From contig NC_084836.1 of NCBI RefSeq assembly GCF_033115175.1, positions 68,185,297-68,249,296 on the forward strand: 64,000 bases of DNA, written 5' to 3'. The translations under genes were made by a program, and so were the position numbers. Shown piece by piece: positions 11,201-19,807 of the stretch; the stretch's first letter is position 1, and each line of letters opens with the position of its first letter. The stretch comes from Lepus europaeus. Lineage: Eukaryota; Chordata; Mammalia; Lagomorpha; Leporidae. A model generated the notes under the pieces. The model ran no database searches. It was given only the letters and a program-made list of their open reading frames with translations, and was not told the origin of the DNA.

Positions 11201-14200
11201 TGGTGATTCAGGCATTCCTGGAGAGGAGGGAGGGAAACTCGCGGTGCGGAGCCCCTACATCCGGCTGCTGGGGCGGGCGCAGAGGCCAGTGGACACCCAG
11301 AGCGAGAAGGAAGTTGCTATAGTTGCTGAGCACTGGTTGCATCAGAGGTGGGCTCTGGCAGCTCTGGCTGGCACACACGCACACACACACACACACGCCA
11401 GGGGAGGAGGCTGAAGTTACAGAAACTCCCTTAGTTTAACAGCACCAGAGGCAATTCGTTCATGTGGACCGGCCCAGCGGGCTCACTCCCCGAGACTGGG
11501 CATCGGATCCAGGTGCCGCCGTTTGTACAGGTTCTTGTACCAGCACAGGTGCATCACTGGTGGGCTTAGTGCAGCCTACAGGATCCAGGCCCACCCATGA
11601 GGAACTTGAGACCACGCTTATGGGGAACTTGAGAGGGGTGGGGGTAGCAAGGTCCGAGGGGACTTGGCCCCAAAGCATCTGAACCTGAGCTTGATAGGGG
11701 AAAATACAGAAGAATGGAAGTGCCGGGTGCAAGGGCTACACAACCCGGGGAGGCTTTCTGGAGGTAGACGTGAAGCAGAGAGAGGAAGCGACCAGAAGTG
11801 GCCAGGGGAGGACAGGGCAGGGGGGAGGGGAGGTGAGCAGGAGGGAGAGAGAACAGGTGCCCGCACCAGGGTGTCACAGCAGGGGGAGTATGTCAGCGAG
11901 GACGTGGCAGTGCCTCCATGTGGCGGAAGGGCCACTGTCTCCCCACTGGCACAAGGTCCCCAGGGGAAGCTGCCTGGGCGAGGTGAGCAGCACCAGCTCC
12001 CTCACCTCCTTCTCCCCTCCAGGTACGAAGATGAGATCTCCAAGCGCACAGACCTGGAGTTTACCTTCGTCCAGCTGAAGAAGGTACCGCTGCCTGCCCT
12101 GGGGCTTCTCCATGCATGGCCCCGGCCCCCTCCCCTCAAGGCCACCTGCTGTCCTTTGTGCCCACACCGGGCTCGGAGGGTCACCTCCCCCGGGGCCAGC
12201 AGACACCCCTGTCCACATGCCACTCCTTTCTCAGGCTCCGATCTCCTCCGGAACCACGCCCACTCTCACCCAGAAAGCAAAGCCCCCACCACCACCAGCA
12301 CCACTCCTGCCCTGGGCCGGGCCCTCCCTCTCCATCTCTCACCACTGCTCCCAACCCTAGGACCTGGATGCAGAGTGTCTCCGACGGACCGAACTGGAAA
12401 CCAAGTTAAAGGGCCTGCAGGGCTTCCTGGAGCTGATGAAGACCATCTACGAGCAGGTGAGTGAGACGGCGCCGGTGTCCGGCTGAGCCACGAGCTGACC
12501 GGTCCACAGGCAAGGGAGGTGGGGGGCGGGTTCCCAAGTGCCTTCCTGTCCACAATCTGACATGTCAGCCTTCCACCTGCCCCATGGAACACGGGCAGGT
12601 TTCCCCCAAAGACCCTTCTCTGAGAGAGAACCATGTCTTCACCCGTGCTGGAGAGCTGAGGCTATGCAGGGCAGCAGGTGCCCCAGGCGGGGATTGGGAG
12701 TCTGGCCTCAGTCCAGGAGCCTTGAACAACCATTGCAATGGCACCAGTCTCTCTCTAACCCCTGCAGCCTGAGCTGCAGCCGCCCCGCACCCACCCACCC
12801 ACGCATCCAGGGCAGCTCTGCTCAGCGCGTGTCACAGCCAACTCAGTTCGGGGCTCCGGCAGGGGCAGCTTGCAGTCAGAATTCTCTCGTTCCCTGGCAG
12901 TACCAACTCCTGCAGGGGACAAGCAGGCACGGGGGTCAGTCCATGGCCCAGGCCAGTCCTGGTGTGTGTGCTGCCCACATGTGCATGGTGGACCCCGCTG
13001 TGGCTGCCACCTGCTGCTCCCTCCCCCCGACCCCACACGAAGCTGCATTCTCCCATCCACAGCCCGATGCAGGGCTTGCGGGCGTGGAGAGCAGGTACTG
13101 CTGGGCTAGGGCCCCCTTCCACAAATGCCCCTGGTCCAGCTAAGAGCAGGAGGCAGAGCCATCGTGGGGGACAACAGGGGTTTAGCGACCTTCGTGCTAC
13201 AAATGGCTGGTGCCAAGCTGCAGCGCCACAGCCAAGTTCAAAGGCATCTTCGCAGAGCTCCGCTGAAACAGCCCTGGGGGACCGCTGAGCACAGCTTCAT
13301 GACCTCGGCTCTGCAAGCCGAGGGGGTGGGGGGCTTTGCAGCAGGCTCCGCCCCCAGCCAGGGCTCCCCTCAGGGTAGGGCTAAGTCCAGATGTGGCCAT
13401 AACACAGCTCAGAGCCTTGGGAACAGCAGGGAGAGAGGCAGCGTCCCCAGCGGACCACCTCCACCATCGACCTGAGTGTGTGGAGAAGCCCCGGCCCCCT
13501 CCCCTCAAGGCCACCTGCTGTCCTTTGTGCCCACAAAGCCTGAGTGTGTGGGGAAGGGGAGGGATCCAACTGGGACACCGCACCTGCCGGCTGGCTTGGC
13601 TTAGGCGCCCCTCCGCCCACACTCACTGTGAGCAGGGCCAGCATTTCTGCAGCCGGCCTTGTCCCTGCGCTCACGGACGCCTCGGCAAGCTCAGAGCTTG
13701 CGCTCCAAGCCAGGACAGGGGCCCTGCAGGTGTGGCAATCAAAGAGGCAAATGGCTGGAGATGACCAGCTCTATCCCTGGGCCTTGCCGCAGCACCCCCC
13801 CCCCACAAAACTCCTTACCGTTTCTGCGACTCTGAGTGCTGTCTATGTCCCTTCTGTGCCTCAACCATCACTCCCTCACTTGTGAAACAGGGCCAGCCCC
13901 GTGCAGGTCCCAGACTGCATCCCAGGCAGCGGGGAGAGCGGGGAGGCAGGACTGAATTTGGTGATTAAAGAGAAAGACGCCGCTGTGCTGAGAGCAGACA
14001 GGGCCAGGGCGGGAGCCCGGGCTCTGGGAGCATCACTCACACGGGGTCTTGGGCCAGAGGCAGGGCTCGGACGCTGTCACCTGTGATGCGTATCGGGGCT
14101 GGGTATCATGGAGGGGTTGTGCGTGAGGGTCTCGGAGTGTGGTCTATGCAGTTACAGGACCCCCATGGAGAAGGAACTGCAGGCTAGGTAGCAGGTGCCT

Positions 14201-17200
14201 GGGCAGTCCAGCTGCCCCTCCCTGGTCTCCTCAGGGCAGTGATTCAAAGACCCCTCCCCCCAGATCCCCAGACCCTGTCATATGAGACGGTGTAGAGTCC
14301 ACTGTGTGGGTCCCCTCTCTGGGTGACTTACAAAACCTGAAGCGACGCTAACGGTACGTCCATCAGGGCTTACGCTGTGTGGCCTGGGAATAATGACAAG
14401 GAAAACATCTACGCAGTCAGTACAGACACTGGGTTTCTTCCCCAGCTCTTTTTGCTATGTGCCTGGTTGACTACGGGGCTGTGGGGCTGACATTTCGGGA
14501 GGCAGCGAGGTGGTGAGCAGGTGTTGGGGCCGGGAGGTTGCAAAGACCACACTGGCCCCTTGGCTACAAACATTTCTGCACCCACTCCAGGGGGGTCTCT
14601 AAGCCAGCACTGTCCCCTAGAACAGCTCTGTGAGCCCCGTATGTCATTTCAAGTTCTCTGGAGAGACAGATACAGAGAGAGTCCTTGTTGCTTGGTTCAT
14701 TCCCCAAATGGACTGGGCTGGGGTCAGATCCAGGAGCCAGGCACTCAACCCAGGGATCCCACAGAGAGAGCAGGAGGCCAGTGCCTTGAACCATCGGCCC
14801 TGCCTCCTAGGGTCTGCATAAGCAGGAAGCTGGAGCCTGGAGCCAGAGTCAGACGTGGAAGTCAAGCACTCCAGTTTGGGATGTGGCTATCTTAACTGGC
14901 ACCTAAATCATCCGGCTATGCACTCACCCCTAGACGTCACGTTTAAAAAAAACAGATCATTTGAATTATGTGTTTAAGATGAAAAATCTAATGTGTACTC
15001 TTTTTTTTTTAAGATTGATTGATTTATTTGAAAGGCAGAGTTACAGAGAGGCAGAGGCAGACAGAGAGAGTCTTCCATCTGCTGGTTCACTCCCCAAATG
15101 GCCGCAACAGCCAGAGCTGGGCTGATCTGAAGCCAGGAGCCAGGAGCTTCTTCCAGGTCTCCCACATGAGTGCAGGGGCCCAAGCACTTGGGCCATCTTC
15201 TACTGCTTTCCCAGACCATAACAGAGAGCTGGATCGGAAGTGGAGCAGCCGGGGGTCTTGAACCGGTGCCCACTTCACTACAGCACCAGCTCCTAGTGTG
15301 TACTTTATACTCCCAGTTTGCTCTGACTTGGGCCTGCCCCCCTTCAAGTGTTCAGTAGCACAGGTGACTAGGGGCTGCCTCCTTGGCCAGAGCAGGTGCG
15401 AGCGACGGGAGGCACCAGCTGCGGCTGCCCCATTTGGAAGGAAAACACCTGGGCACTGTAGCTTCGGCTTTGGAGCAGATGCTGGATCGGAAAAGCATTG
15501 CCGCAGAGGCCCAGCCCATCCCCAGGACACGTGTGCACACACAGGCACACACGCATGGACACACACACAGAGGCAGCCGGGATGTGCTCTACAAAGCCCT
15601 CCCCAGCCAGCTGATCAAGACCTCAAGGCCTCATCTACACACAGCAGCCCCCTAGACCACCCCTCCGCCCCTACCCTCCAGGACGCAGGGTAATGAAGAG
15701 ACCCTGGGAGCAGAAACTCATAGCCCTCCTCTCCCCAGCTTCTGGTGCAGCTCCCAGTGCACTCGGGTTCTGGCCGCATCCACCTGCCCAGCCATAAACC
15801 CTAAAACATCCCCTCTCTTACTACTTATTGTGCACCTGCTATATTCCAGGCTAAGTGCTTTGCTGACTTAATCTCAATTCGCGCTCACAACCCTATGAAG
15901 TAGAAGTAATGATCAAAATAACATTGATTTTTGAGCAACGCCAATTTGAATCCTGGCTCAGGAGCTGTGTGTGCTGGAACAGCTTAGGTTAATCTTTCTG
16001 TGCCTCAGCTTGCCCATGTATAGAGTAGGGAGAGTAACAGCACCTACCTCACTGGGCTGCTCAGAAGCTGTGTTCTGTTCATACACCCAAAAGCATTTAG
16101 AACCATGTCAGGCACAGGGTGAGCACTGAAGAAACCTCAGCTGGTTTCGGTTCTGTGATTATACCCATTTTACAGATGAGAAAATTGAGGCTCAGAGAGA
16201 CTTCACAACTTGACGAGGGTCACCTGGCTAATAAAAGGTGTTGGCAATGAGAGTCGCATGCCAGCAAACCCTGTGTTTTGCCAGCCAGCACAGAGGGGCC
16301 CAGGAGCGCACCACATGCCCAATGCATGGAACCCCGTGAGGATGGCTGTGCACACAGCACCCTCTCGTCCCCGGCTGGGATGCCAGCTCCCCCTGGAGGT
16401 GGTGGTGGTGGTCTGGGGTGGGGGGTGGCGGGGGGGAGGCAGCGTCATGAGCCCAGAGTGATGGTGCACGTAGTACTGGCAGGAGTCAGGCCCACAGCCT
16501 GCTTCTGCTTGGGAGCTCCAGCTAAAGTTCATGGATAGTCCAGCCAGAAGCCCTCATCGTGAGGCTAGCCACTGAGCCCAGGGTCCTCCAGACTGCCCCC
16601 AGGGAGGTCTCACAATGCCCACCCCTCCCAGGAGCCCCGCCTTGTCACCAAGCAGCAGCCACGCAACAGCCCTCAGCCCTCCATCCACGGCTCTGGCATA
16701 CAGGTCGCCGGGCACAAGCAGCAGCCTCTGCCAGGGACAGACACGAGAGCCACCCCCACCGGCTGTACCTCTCTGAACGTACAGGTGCATATTCAGAGAG
16801 TCAGCAGGGGCCCAAGGTCAGAGCCACGCTCAGGGTGCAGTCACAAGCCAGGCAGCCGAACTCAGCTCTGACACGGCCCCGAGAGCCGAGTGCCCGTTCT
16901 GCAGCGGAGGGAGGTGCAGGTTGGACATCACTGGCTCGGGTGCATCAGTGAAGCCCCCGATGTGGGGATCCTGCGAGGCAGCCAGCCGGCGTTCTCGGCT
17001 ACGAAGACAACCAGGAAAGCAGGAGAGAGAGAGAGAGACAGACAGAGAGAGAGAGAGAGATGAGAGCGGGTCTGCGGTTAAAGGAGACTACGCACAAGGC
17101 AGTTTCAAAACCTTGTGTGCAAACCCGAACGAGAAGGGCAGGCGCCTGGTCTCTGAGCTGTCTGAGGACCCCAGGCAGAGCCCTTGCCTGGATCGCATTT

Positions 17201-19807
17201 CAAAAATCACGAGGCGGTCTGCAAGCTGGGCACATGGACTACGAGCTGATGGCTGAAACCGGGGGCTTTGGGTGGACTGCCAGGGCCAGCAGGCATAGGA
17301 TGCAGGCGCTGCCCCAGCCCTGCCCACCCCACCCCACCCCACCCACGCCTCCACCAGGCTCCCTCCCCGCCTCTCCTCCCGTCCTACAAGGCTGCCAGGG
17401 GAAGCCCTGTGTGCCACTTGTCCTCTGTCCCCCGCTCAGGCCACCCAAGACAGGACCCCTTGCAAGCCTCTAGAGAGCGCAGTAGCCAGAAAGCTTACCA
17501 AAAGGCTGGAAAGACATCCGAGCTGCTCTGGCTCCGTGTGGCTGCCCAGCCAACAGCACCAGCTCCAGGCCCAGCTCTGCCACCCCCAGTGGTTCCCATG
17601 ACTCCCTGGGCCTCGGCTTGCTCCCCTGTGGTCCAGGGAGCCTGGGCGGCGGGGGTAGGGGAGAGCGAGGTAGGGGGCTGGCCCCTGGTGAGCCCCAGGG
17701 GAAGGGGGGGGTGGCTTCACTCTTCTCCAAGGTCACAGGACAGGGAGAAAAGAAAGCAAATATTGGGACAGCTGCACTTATGGGTCAGGGAGTAGGGTGC
17801 AGGCCACCTACCAGGGGTTGCATGCCAACACGTATTCAATGTTGGGGGAGCCTGGGGACGAACGTGGCTCTGCAGACCCAAAGCCAGGGTGACCTGGGGA
17901 GCCAAGAGCCTCCCGGCCCTGCTCCCCTCTGCACAGATGGACAGAGCCGGGCGGAGGATGGGGGGCGTCCAGCCAGAAGAGAAGCCGCAGCAGGAAGTCA
18001 CCCTTTCCCATCTCTCCAGGGACTCGCGAAGGGGTGCAGGCACCGGGGGCAGCAGGGGGGCCTTGTGCCCTGTCCCCCAGCCCTAAGCCCCCCGCGTCTG
18101 TGCCCGGCCAGGAGCTGAAGGACCTGGCAGCCCAAGTGAAGGATGTGTCGGTGACCTTGGGCGTGGACAGCCGCTGCCCCATCGACCTGAGCGGCATCGT
18201 GGAGGAGGTGAAAGCTCAATACGATGCCATCGCGGCCCGCAGCCTGGAGGAGGCCGAGGCATACTCCCGGAACCAGGTTGGCGCTGCTGGCTGGGCCCCA
18301 GGGTGACCAATATCCCAGAGGGGACTGGAGACACACAGGGGCGGGGTGGGCCTGGCCCTCCCGGGGTGAGGGGAAGCAGTCGGGAGAGAAGCCATCAGCC
18401 TTGCTCTCATCCAGCCGTGCTGAGCACCTGGGGCACGGTGCAGGGGCTCACGATCAAGGCGGGGCCGGGGTGCTGGGGGCGACACAGGAGCCGCCCCTCA
18501 CTGCCACCCCCTCCCCCACGGCCCTGCAGCTGGAGGAGCGGGCGGCCCGCTCAGCTGAGTTCGGGAGCAGCCTGCAGAGCAGCCGCTGTGAGATCGCCGC
18601 CCTCAACGTGCGCATCCAGAAACTGCGCTCCCAGATCCTCTCCGCCAAGAGCCACGTGAGGAGCCCCCCCCCGGGGGGGGGGGGAAGGTGCTCATGACCC
18701 TGAGCCTCCGTGCCTCGGTTTTCTAACCTGTAGAATGGGATGGGAGCAAGCCTCCTAAGGCAGTGATAAGGCTCACAGGAGGGAGTGGAGGGCCCCGGAG
18801 CGGCATCCGGCCGGGACAAGCCTGCAGAGCCAGTGCGGCACCCCCCCTACACACACCCCCTCTCTGCCCCCTCCCTGCCCCATTCCCCAACGTCTTCCCC
18901 TCTGTCCTCCTGGCTGCAGTGCCTGAAACTGGAGGAGAGCATCCAGACAGCCGAGGAGCACGGCGAGCTGGCCCTTCAAGACGCCAAGGGCAAGCTGGCC
19001 GAGCTGGAGGCCGCCCTGCAGCGGGCCAAGCAGGACATGGCGCGGCAGCTACGCGAGTACCAGGAGCTCATGAACGTGAAGCTGGCCCTGGACATCGAGA
19101 TCGCCACCTACAGGAAGCTGGTGGAGGGCGAGGAGAGCAGGTGCGCGGGGTGGGAGGAGGAGGGCTGGAGGGAGAGACCACTGGGCAGACCTGGGTTCCA
19201 GTCCCGGCTTGGCCACTTACAATCCAAGAGCTTGGCCTGCTGTGTTACATTCTGTAAAATCGTTAGCATGGCTCCCGTGCGTGGTGGGGGAAGGAGGGAT
19301 TGTGTGGCTGTGCACACAGGGAGCAAGTCCAGAGGAGAGGAGGGTGAGGTCCAGAGAGGGCAAGCCGGCTGGCCAGGGGCACACAGCAGGGGGACCGCCA
19401 CGTGCCCTCCCCCTGCCAGCCCCTGGGCCCTCATTCCCACGGGAGCCAGAATCACGGCTCCCTTCCCTTCCCACCACATCCCTCTGTCCTCCCCCGCCAT
19501 GCCAGGATGGACTTGCCCTCGGCCGCCGTGATCAGCGCAGTGCAGTCCCGATCCAGAGTCGGTGAGTACATGTGGCCGAGGAACTCGAGGAGGGGGAGTG
19601 GTAGGGGCACGGTGACCCCAAAGGCGTCAACGGCCGCCAGCCTCCAGCGCCTTCCTTTCCCCCACCCTTATGTCCCTGGCAGCGGCCTCCAAATCCCGCC
19701 TCTCCGCGGGCCCCTCCCGGAAGAAGAAGAAGAGCAGAGGCCACGTGATCCAAATCACAGAGACATCAGAGAAGTACCTCTCGCAGGAGTCCGAGGTCTC
19801 CGAGTAG
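3148..19807 (+). CDS. KRT80: KRT80, keratin 80 (type II), nine coding exons
   Basis: Type II epithelial keratin, a cytoplasmic intermediate-filament protein that pairs with type I keratins. Coding exons are 3148-3447, 7589-7797, 12023-12083, 12361-12456, 18112-18276, 18530-18655, 18920-19140, 19506-19561 and 19683-19807; every intron is GT-AG and phases agree. Exons 2-7 are 209, 61, 96, 165, 126 and 221 nt, the classic type II keratin pattern. The product is 452 residues, the length I recall for human KRT80. Layout: non-glycine-rich head (1-89), helix-initiation motif [12 protein letters not shown] (90-101), coiled-coil rod (to about 391), helix-termination segment around [18 protein letters not shown] (374-391), and a short basic/serine-rich tail ending SQESEVSE. 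The ATG sits in a strong context (gcgccATGg). The frame is open further upstream, but the [10 protein letters not shown] start matches the family. No stop or frameshift breaks it. It is the terminal, atypical member of the type II cluster. Confidence 0.97.
4195..4330 (-). mobile_element. MIR fragment
   Basis: Shows the MIR reverse-strand signature: 'cagatggaggcccagagagg', then 'gccttgcccaagggcacaca' and 'ggatttgaactc'. Old and diverged, inside KRT80 intron 1. Confidence 0.8.
4850..5025 (+). mobile_element. MIR fragment
   Basis: Forward MIR: 'gactcctggctgcaccac', 'ctgtgcaacctcaggcaaat', 'gggataattt' and a 3' end resembling 'gcatgtagcgagtgttctat'. Confidence 0.75.
5234..5291. repeat. (TA)n(CA)n(TA)n microsatellite
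   Basis: Alternating TA steps, then AC steps, then TA again, 58 bp in all. This is a typical polymorphic dinucleotide tract with Z-DNA and slippage potential. It lies in KRT80 intron 1. Confidence 0.95.
5463..5496. repeat. (GGA)n microsatellite
   Basis: Perfect GAG/GGA triplets for about 33 bp in KRT80 intron 1. It is the source of a spurious poly-Glu frame. Confidence 0.9.
6885..7075 (+). mobile_element. MIR fragment
   Basis: Forward MIR: 'attccaggcctggctctgcc', 'agctccttgcctctgggc', 'ggacttagcaagttaaagat' and the 3' end 'acacagtaggcgccacataa'. In KRT80 intron 1. Confidence 0.75.
7589..7797 (+). CDS. KRT80: KRT80 coding exon 2
   Basis: 209 nt, residues 101-170 in part. It completes the helix-initiation motif (V101) and encodes coil 1A/linker sequence including [14 protein letters not shown]. 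It ends in phase 2 (AG|gtaggg), which exon 3 completes to Arg. Confidence 0.96.
7883..8194 (-). mobile_element. CSINE, full length
   Basis: Reverse-complement CSINE: the A/T tail appears as 'aaagatttattttatttatt' at the left, then a (GA)n tract, the body, and the tRNA-like head ending 'acagcaccggcccc'. It lies in KRT80 intron 2, antisense to the gene. Confidence 0.92.
8195..8470 (+). mobile_element. Probable L2 fragment
   Basis: Contains 'tttattgagagcctggtaca' and 'gccaggcgctgcacacac' followed by 'gggataccgcggtaaac', resembling the L2 3' region. Strongly diverged, so family and limits are approximate. Confidence 0.4.
8503..8670 (+). mobile_element. MIR fragment
   Basis: Forward MIR start 'ggcagtacggcccagtggtt acagc' followed by 'gccttgggcagtgtactgaa' and 'ctctgtacctcggctccctt'. 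In KRT80 intron 2. Confidence 0.7.
10194..10207 (+). promoter_or_regulatory. CTCF-like motif
   Basis: 'acaccagggggcag' agrees with the core CCASYAGRKGGCRS at 13 of 14 positions. In KRT80 intron 2. Motif match by eye; occupancy is unknown. Confidence 0.4.
10279..10601 (-). mobile_element. CSINE, full length with long A-tail
   Basis: The tail is a run of more than 20 T at the left edge, followed by a (GA)n tract, the full body and head ending 'cagcactggctcc'. The long uninterrupted tail suggests a fairly young insertion. In KRT80 intron 2, antisense. Confidence 0.93.
11366..11400. repeat. (CA)n microsatellite
   Basis: Alternating CA with one CG interruption at each end, about 30 bp, in KRT80 intron 2. 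Confidence 0.85.
12023..12083 (+). CDS. KRT80: KRT80 coding exon 3
   Basis: 61 nt, the invariant size of type II keratin exon 3. Encodes [20 protein letters not shown], rod coil 1B. Acceptor tctcccctccag, donor AAG|gtaccg. Confidence 0.96.
12120..12166 (+). repeat. 47-bp block duplicated in intron 4 (source copy)
   Basis: This 47-bp stretch in KRT80 intron 3 recurs without mismatch at 13489-13535 in intron 4. The surrounding sequence is not duplicated. I treat this as the source because the other copy is the one bracketed by direct repeats. Confidence 0.9.
12361..12456 (+). CDS. KRT80: KRT80 coding exon 4
   Basis: 96 nt, residues 191-222, [20 protein letters not shown] then a segment ending TIYEQ. 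Rod coil 1B. Acceptor ccaaccctag, donor CAG|gtgagt. Confidence 0.96.
13471..13556 (+). repeat. Pasted 47-bp copy flanked by 18-bp direct repeats
   Basis: The block 13489-13535 is identical to 12120-12166. It is bracketed by 'cctgagtgtgtggagaag' (13471-13488) and 'cctgagtgtgtggggaag' (13539-13556), which differ at one base. The arrangement looks like a short templated insertion with duplication of the target. Confidence 0.85.
14645..14938 (-). mobile_element. Old CSINE, diverged
   Basis: Reverse-strand CSINE of an older subfamily: 'ttggttcattccccaaatgg', 'ccaggagccaggcactcaac', 'taagcaggaagctgga' and 'ggcacctaaatcatcc'. Many substitutions and small gaps. In KRT80 intron 4. Confidence 0.75.
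15001..15298 (-). mobile_element. CSINE, full length
   Basis: Tail 'tttttttttaagattgattg' at the left edge, then 'atttgaaaggcagagttaca', the body, and a head ending 'cagcaccagctcc'. The head lacks part of the usual sequence before the end. In KRT80 intron 4, antisense. Confidence 0.9.
15821..16262 (-). mobile_element. MIR interrupted by a second MIR
   Basis: Left half 15821-15930 ('ttattgtgcacctgctatat' through 'cacaaccctatgaagtagaa') and right half 16156-16262 ('cccattttacagatgagaaa' then 'gaggctcagagagacttcac') form one reverse-strand MIR. The halves are split by a forward MIR. A short 'tgat' occurs at both junctions. Confidence 0.8.
15935..16150 (+). mobile_element. MIR inserted inside an older MIR
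   Basis: Forward MIR: 'caatttgaatcctggctcag', 'gtgcctcagcttgccc', 'agcacctacctcactgggct' and 'catttagaaccatgtcaggc'. It splits the reverse-strand MIR around it. Confidence 0.8.
16396..16441 (+). repeat. GGT/G-rich tract
   Basis: GGTGGT repeats followed by runs of up to six G, quadruplex-capable, in KRT80 intron 4. Confidence 0.6.
17026..17062. repeat. (GA)n microsatellite
   Basis: GA-rich dinucleotide tract interrupted by 'cagacaga', in KRT80 intron 4. It is not attached to a recognisable SINE body. Confidence 0.8.
18112..18276 (+). CDS. KRT80: KRT80 coding exon 5
   Basis: 165 nt, residues 223-277, including [20 protein letters not shown], the conserved coil 2 region. The donor CAG|gttggc is weaker than its neighbours (T at +3), though still GT. 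Confidence 0.96.
18530..18655 (+). CDS. KRT80: KRT80 coding exon 6
   Basis: 126 nt, residues 278-319, including [19 protein letters not shown]. Donor CAC|gtgagg is followed 8 bp later by a C9G12 palindrome. Confidence 0.96.
18664..18684. repeat. C9G12 palindrome next to the exon 6 donor
   Basis: Nine C followed directly by twelve G, only 8 bp inside KRT80 intron 6. The transcript could form a compact GC hairpin here. Homopolymers of this kind are also prone to length error in assemblies. Confidence 0.8.
18695..18780 (+). mobile_element. MIR fragment
   Basis: 'cctccgtgcctcggttttct' followed by 'aacctgtagaatgggatggg' and 'aaggcagtgataaggctcac', the central MIR block, in KRT80 intron 6. Confidence 0.65.
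18920..19140 (+). CDS. KRT80: KRT80 coding exon 7
   Basis: 221 nt, the invariant type II size, residues 320-393. It contains the end of coil 2 and the helix-termination motif, with [20 protein letters not shown] at 366-385. It ends in phase 2 (AG|gtgcgc). Confidence 0.97.
19180..19290 (+). mobile_element. MIR fragment
   Basis: 'acctgggttccagtcccggc', 'ttggccacttacaatccaag' and 'cattctgtaaaatcgttagc', forward MIR in KRT80 intron 7. Confidence 0.7.
19310..19420 (-). mobile_element. MIR fragment
   Basis: 'gaggtccagagagggcaagc' and 'ggccaggggcacacagcagg', reverse-strand MIR core directly after the forward MIR, giving an inverted pair. Confidence 0.6.
19506..19561 (+). CDS. KRT80: KRT80 coding exon 8
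   Basis: A short 56-nt tail exon. It completes Arg393 and encodes [18 protein letters not shown] plus the first base of Ala412. Acceptor cgccatgccag, donor CG|gtgagt. Confidence 0.93.
19683..19807 (+). CDS. KRT80: KRT80 coding exon 9 and stop
   Basis: 125 nt of coding sequence, residues 412-452, a basic stretch SRKKKKSRG then [20 protein letters not shown] and TAG at 19805-19807. The KRT80 tail ending is recognisable. The acceptor is ccctggcag. Confidence 0.95.

Larger units (their letters stand above)
12457..18111 (+). other. KRT80: KRT80 intron 4
   Basis: The largest intron at 5.7 kb. It holds a 47-bp duplicated block, two antisense CSINEs, a MIR nested in another MIR and a G-rich tract near 16.4 kb. 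Spurious frames cross it, but nothing looks like a separate gene. Confidence 0.9.

Noticed and set aside
7589-19807. Possibility that this is a processed or broken keratin pseudogene
   Set aside because: Introns, phases, splice sites, full reading frame and poly(A) signal are all intact.
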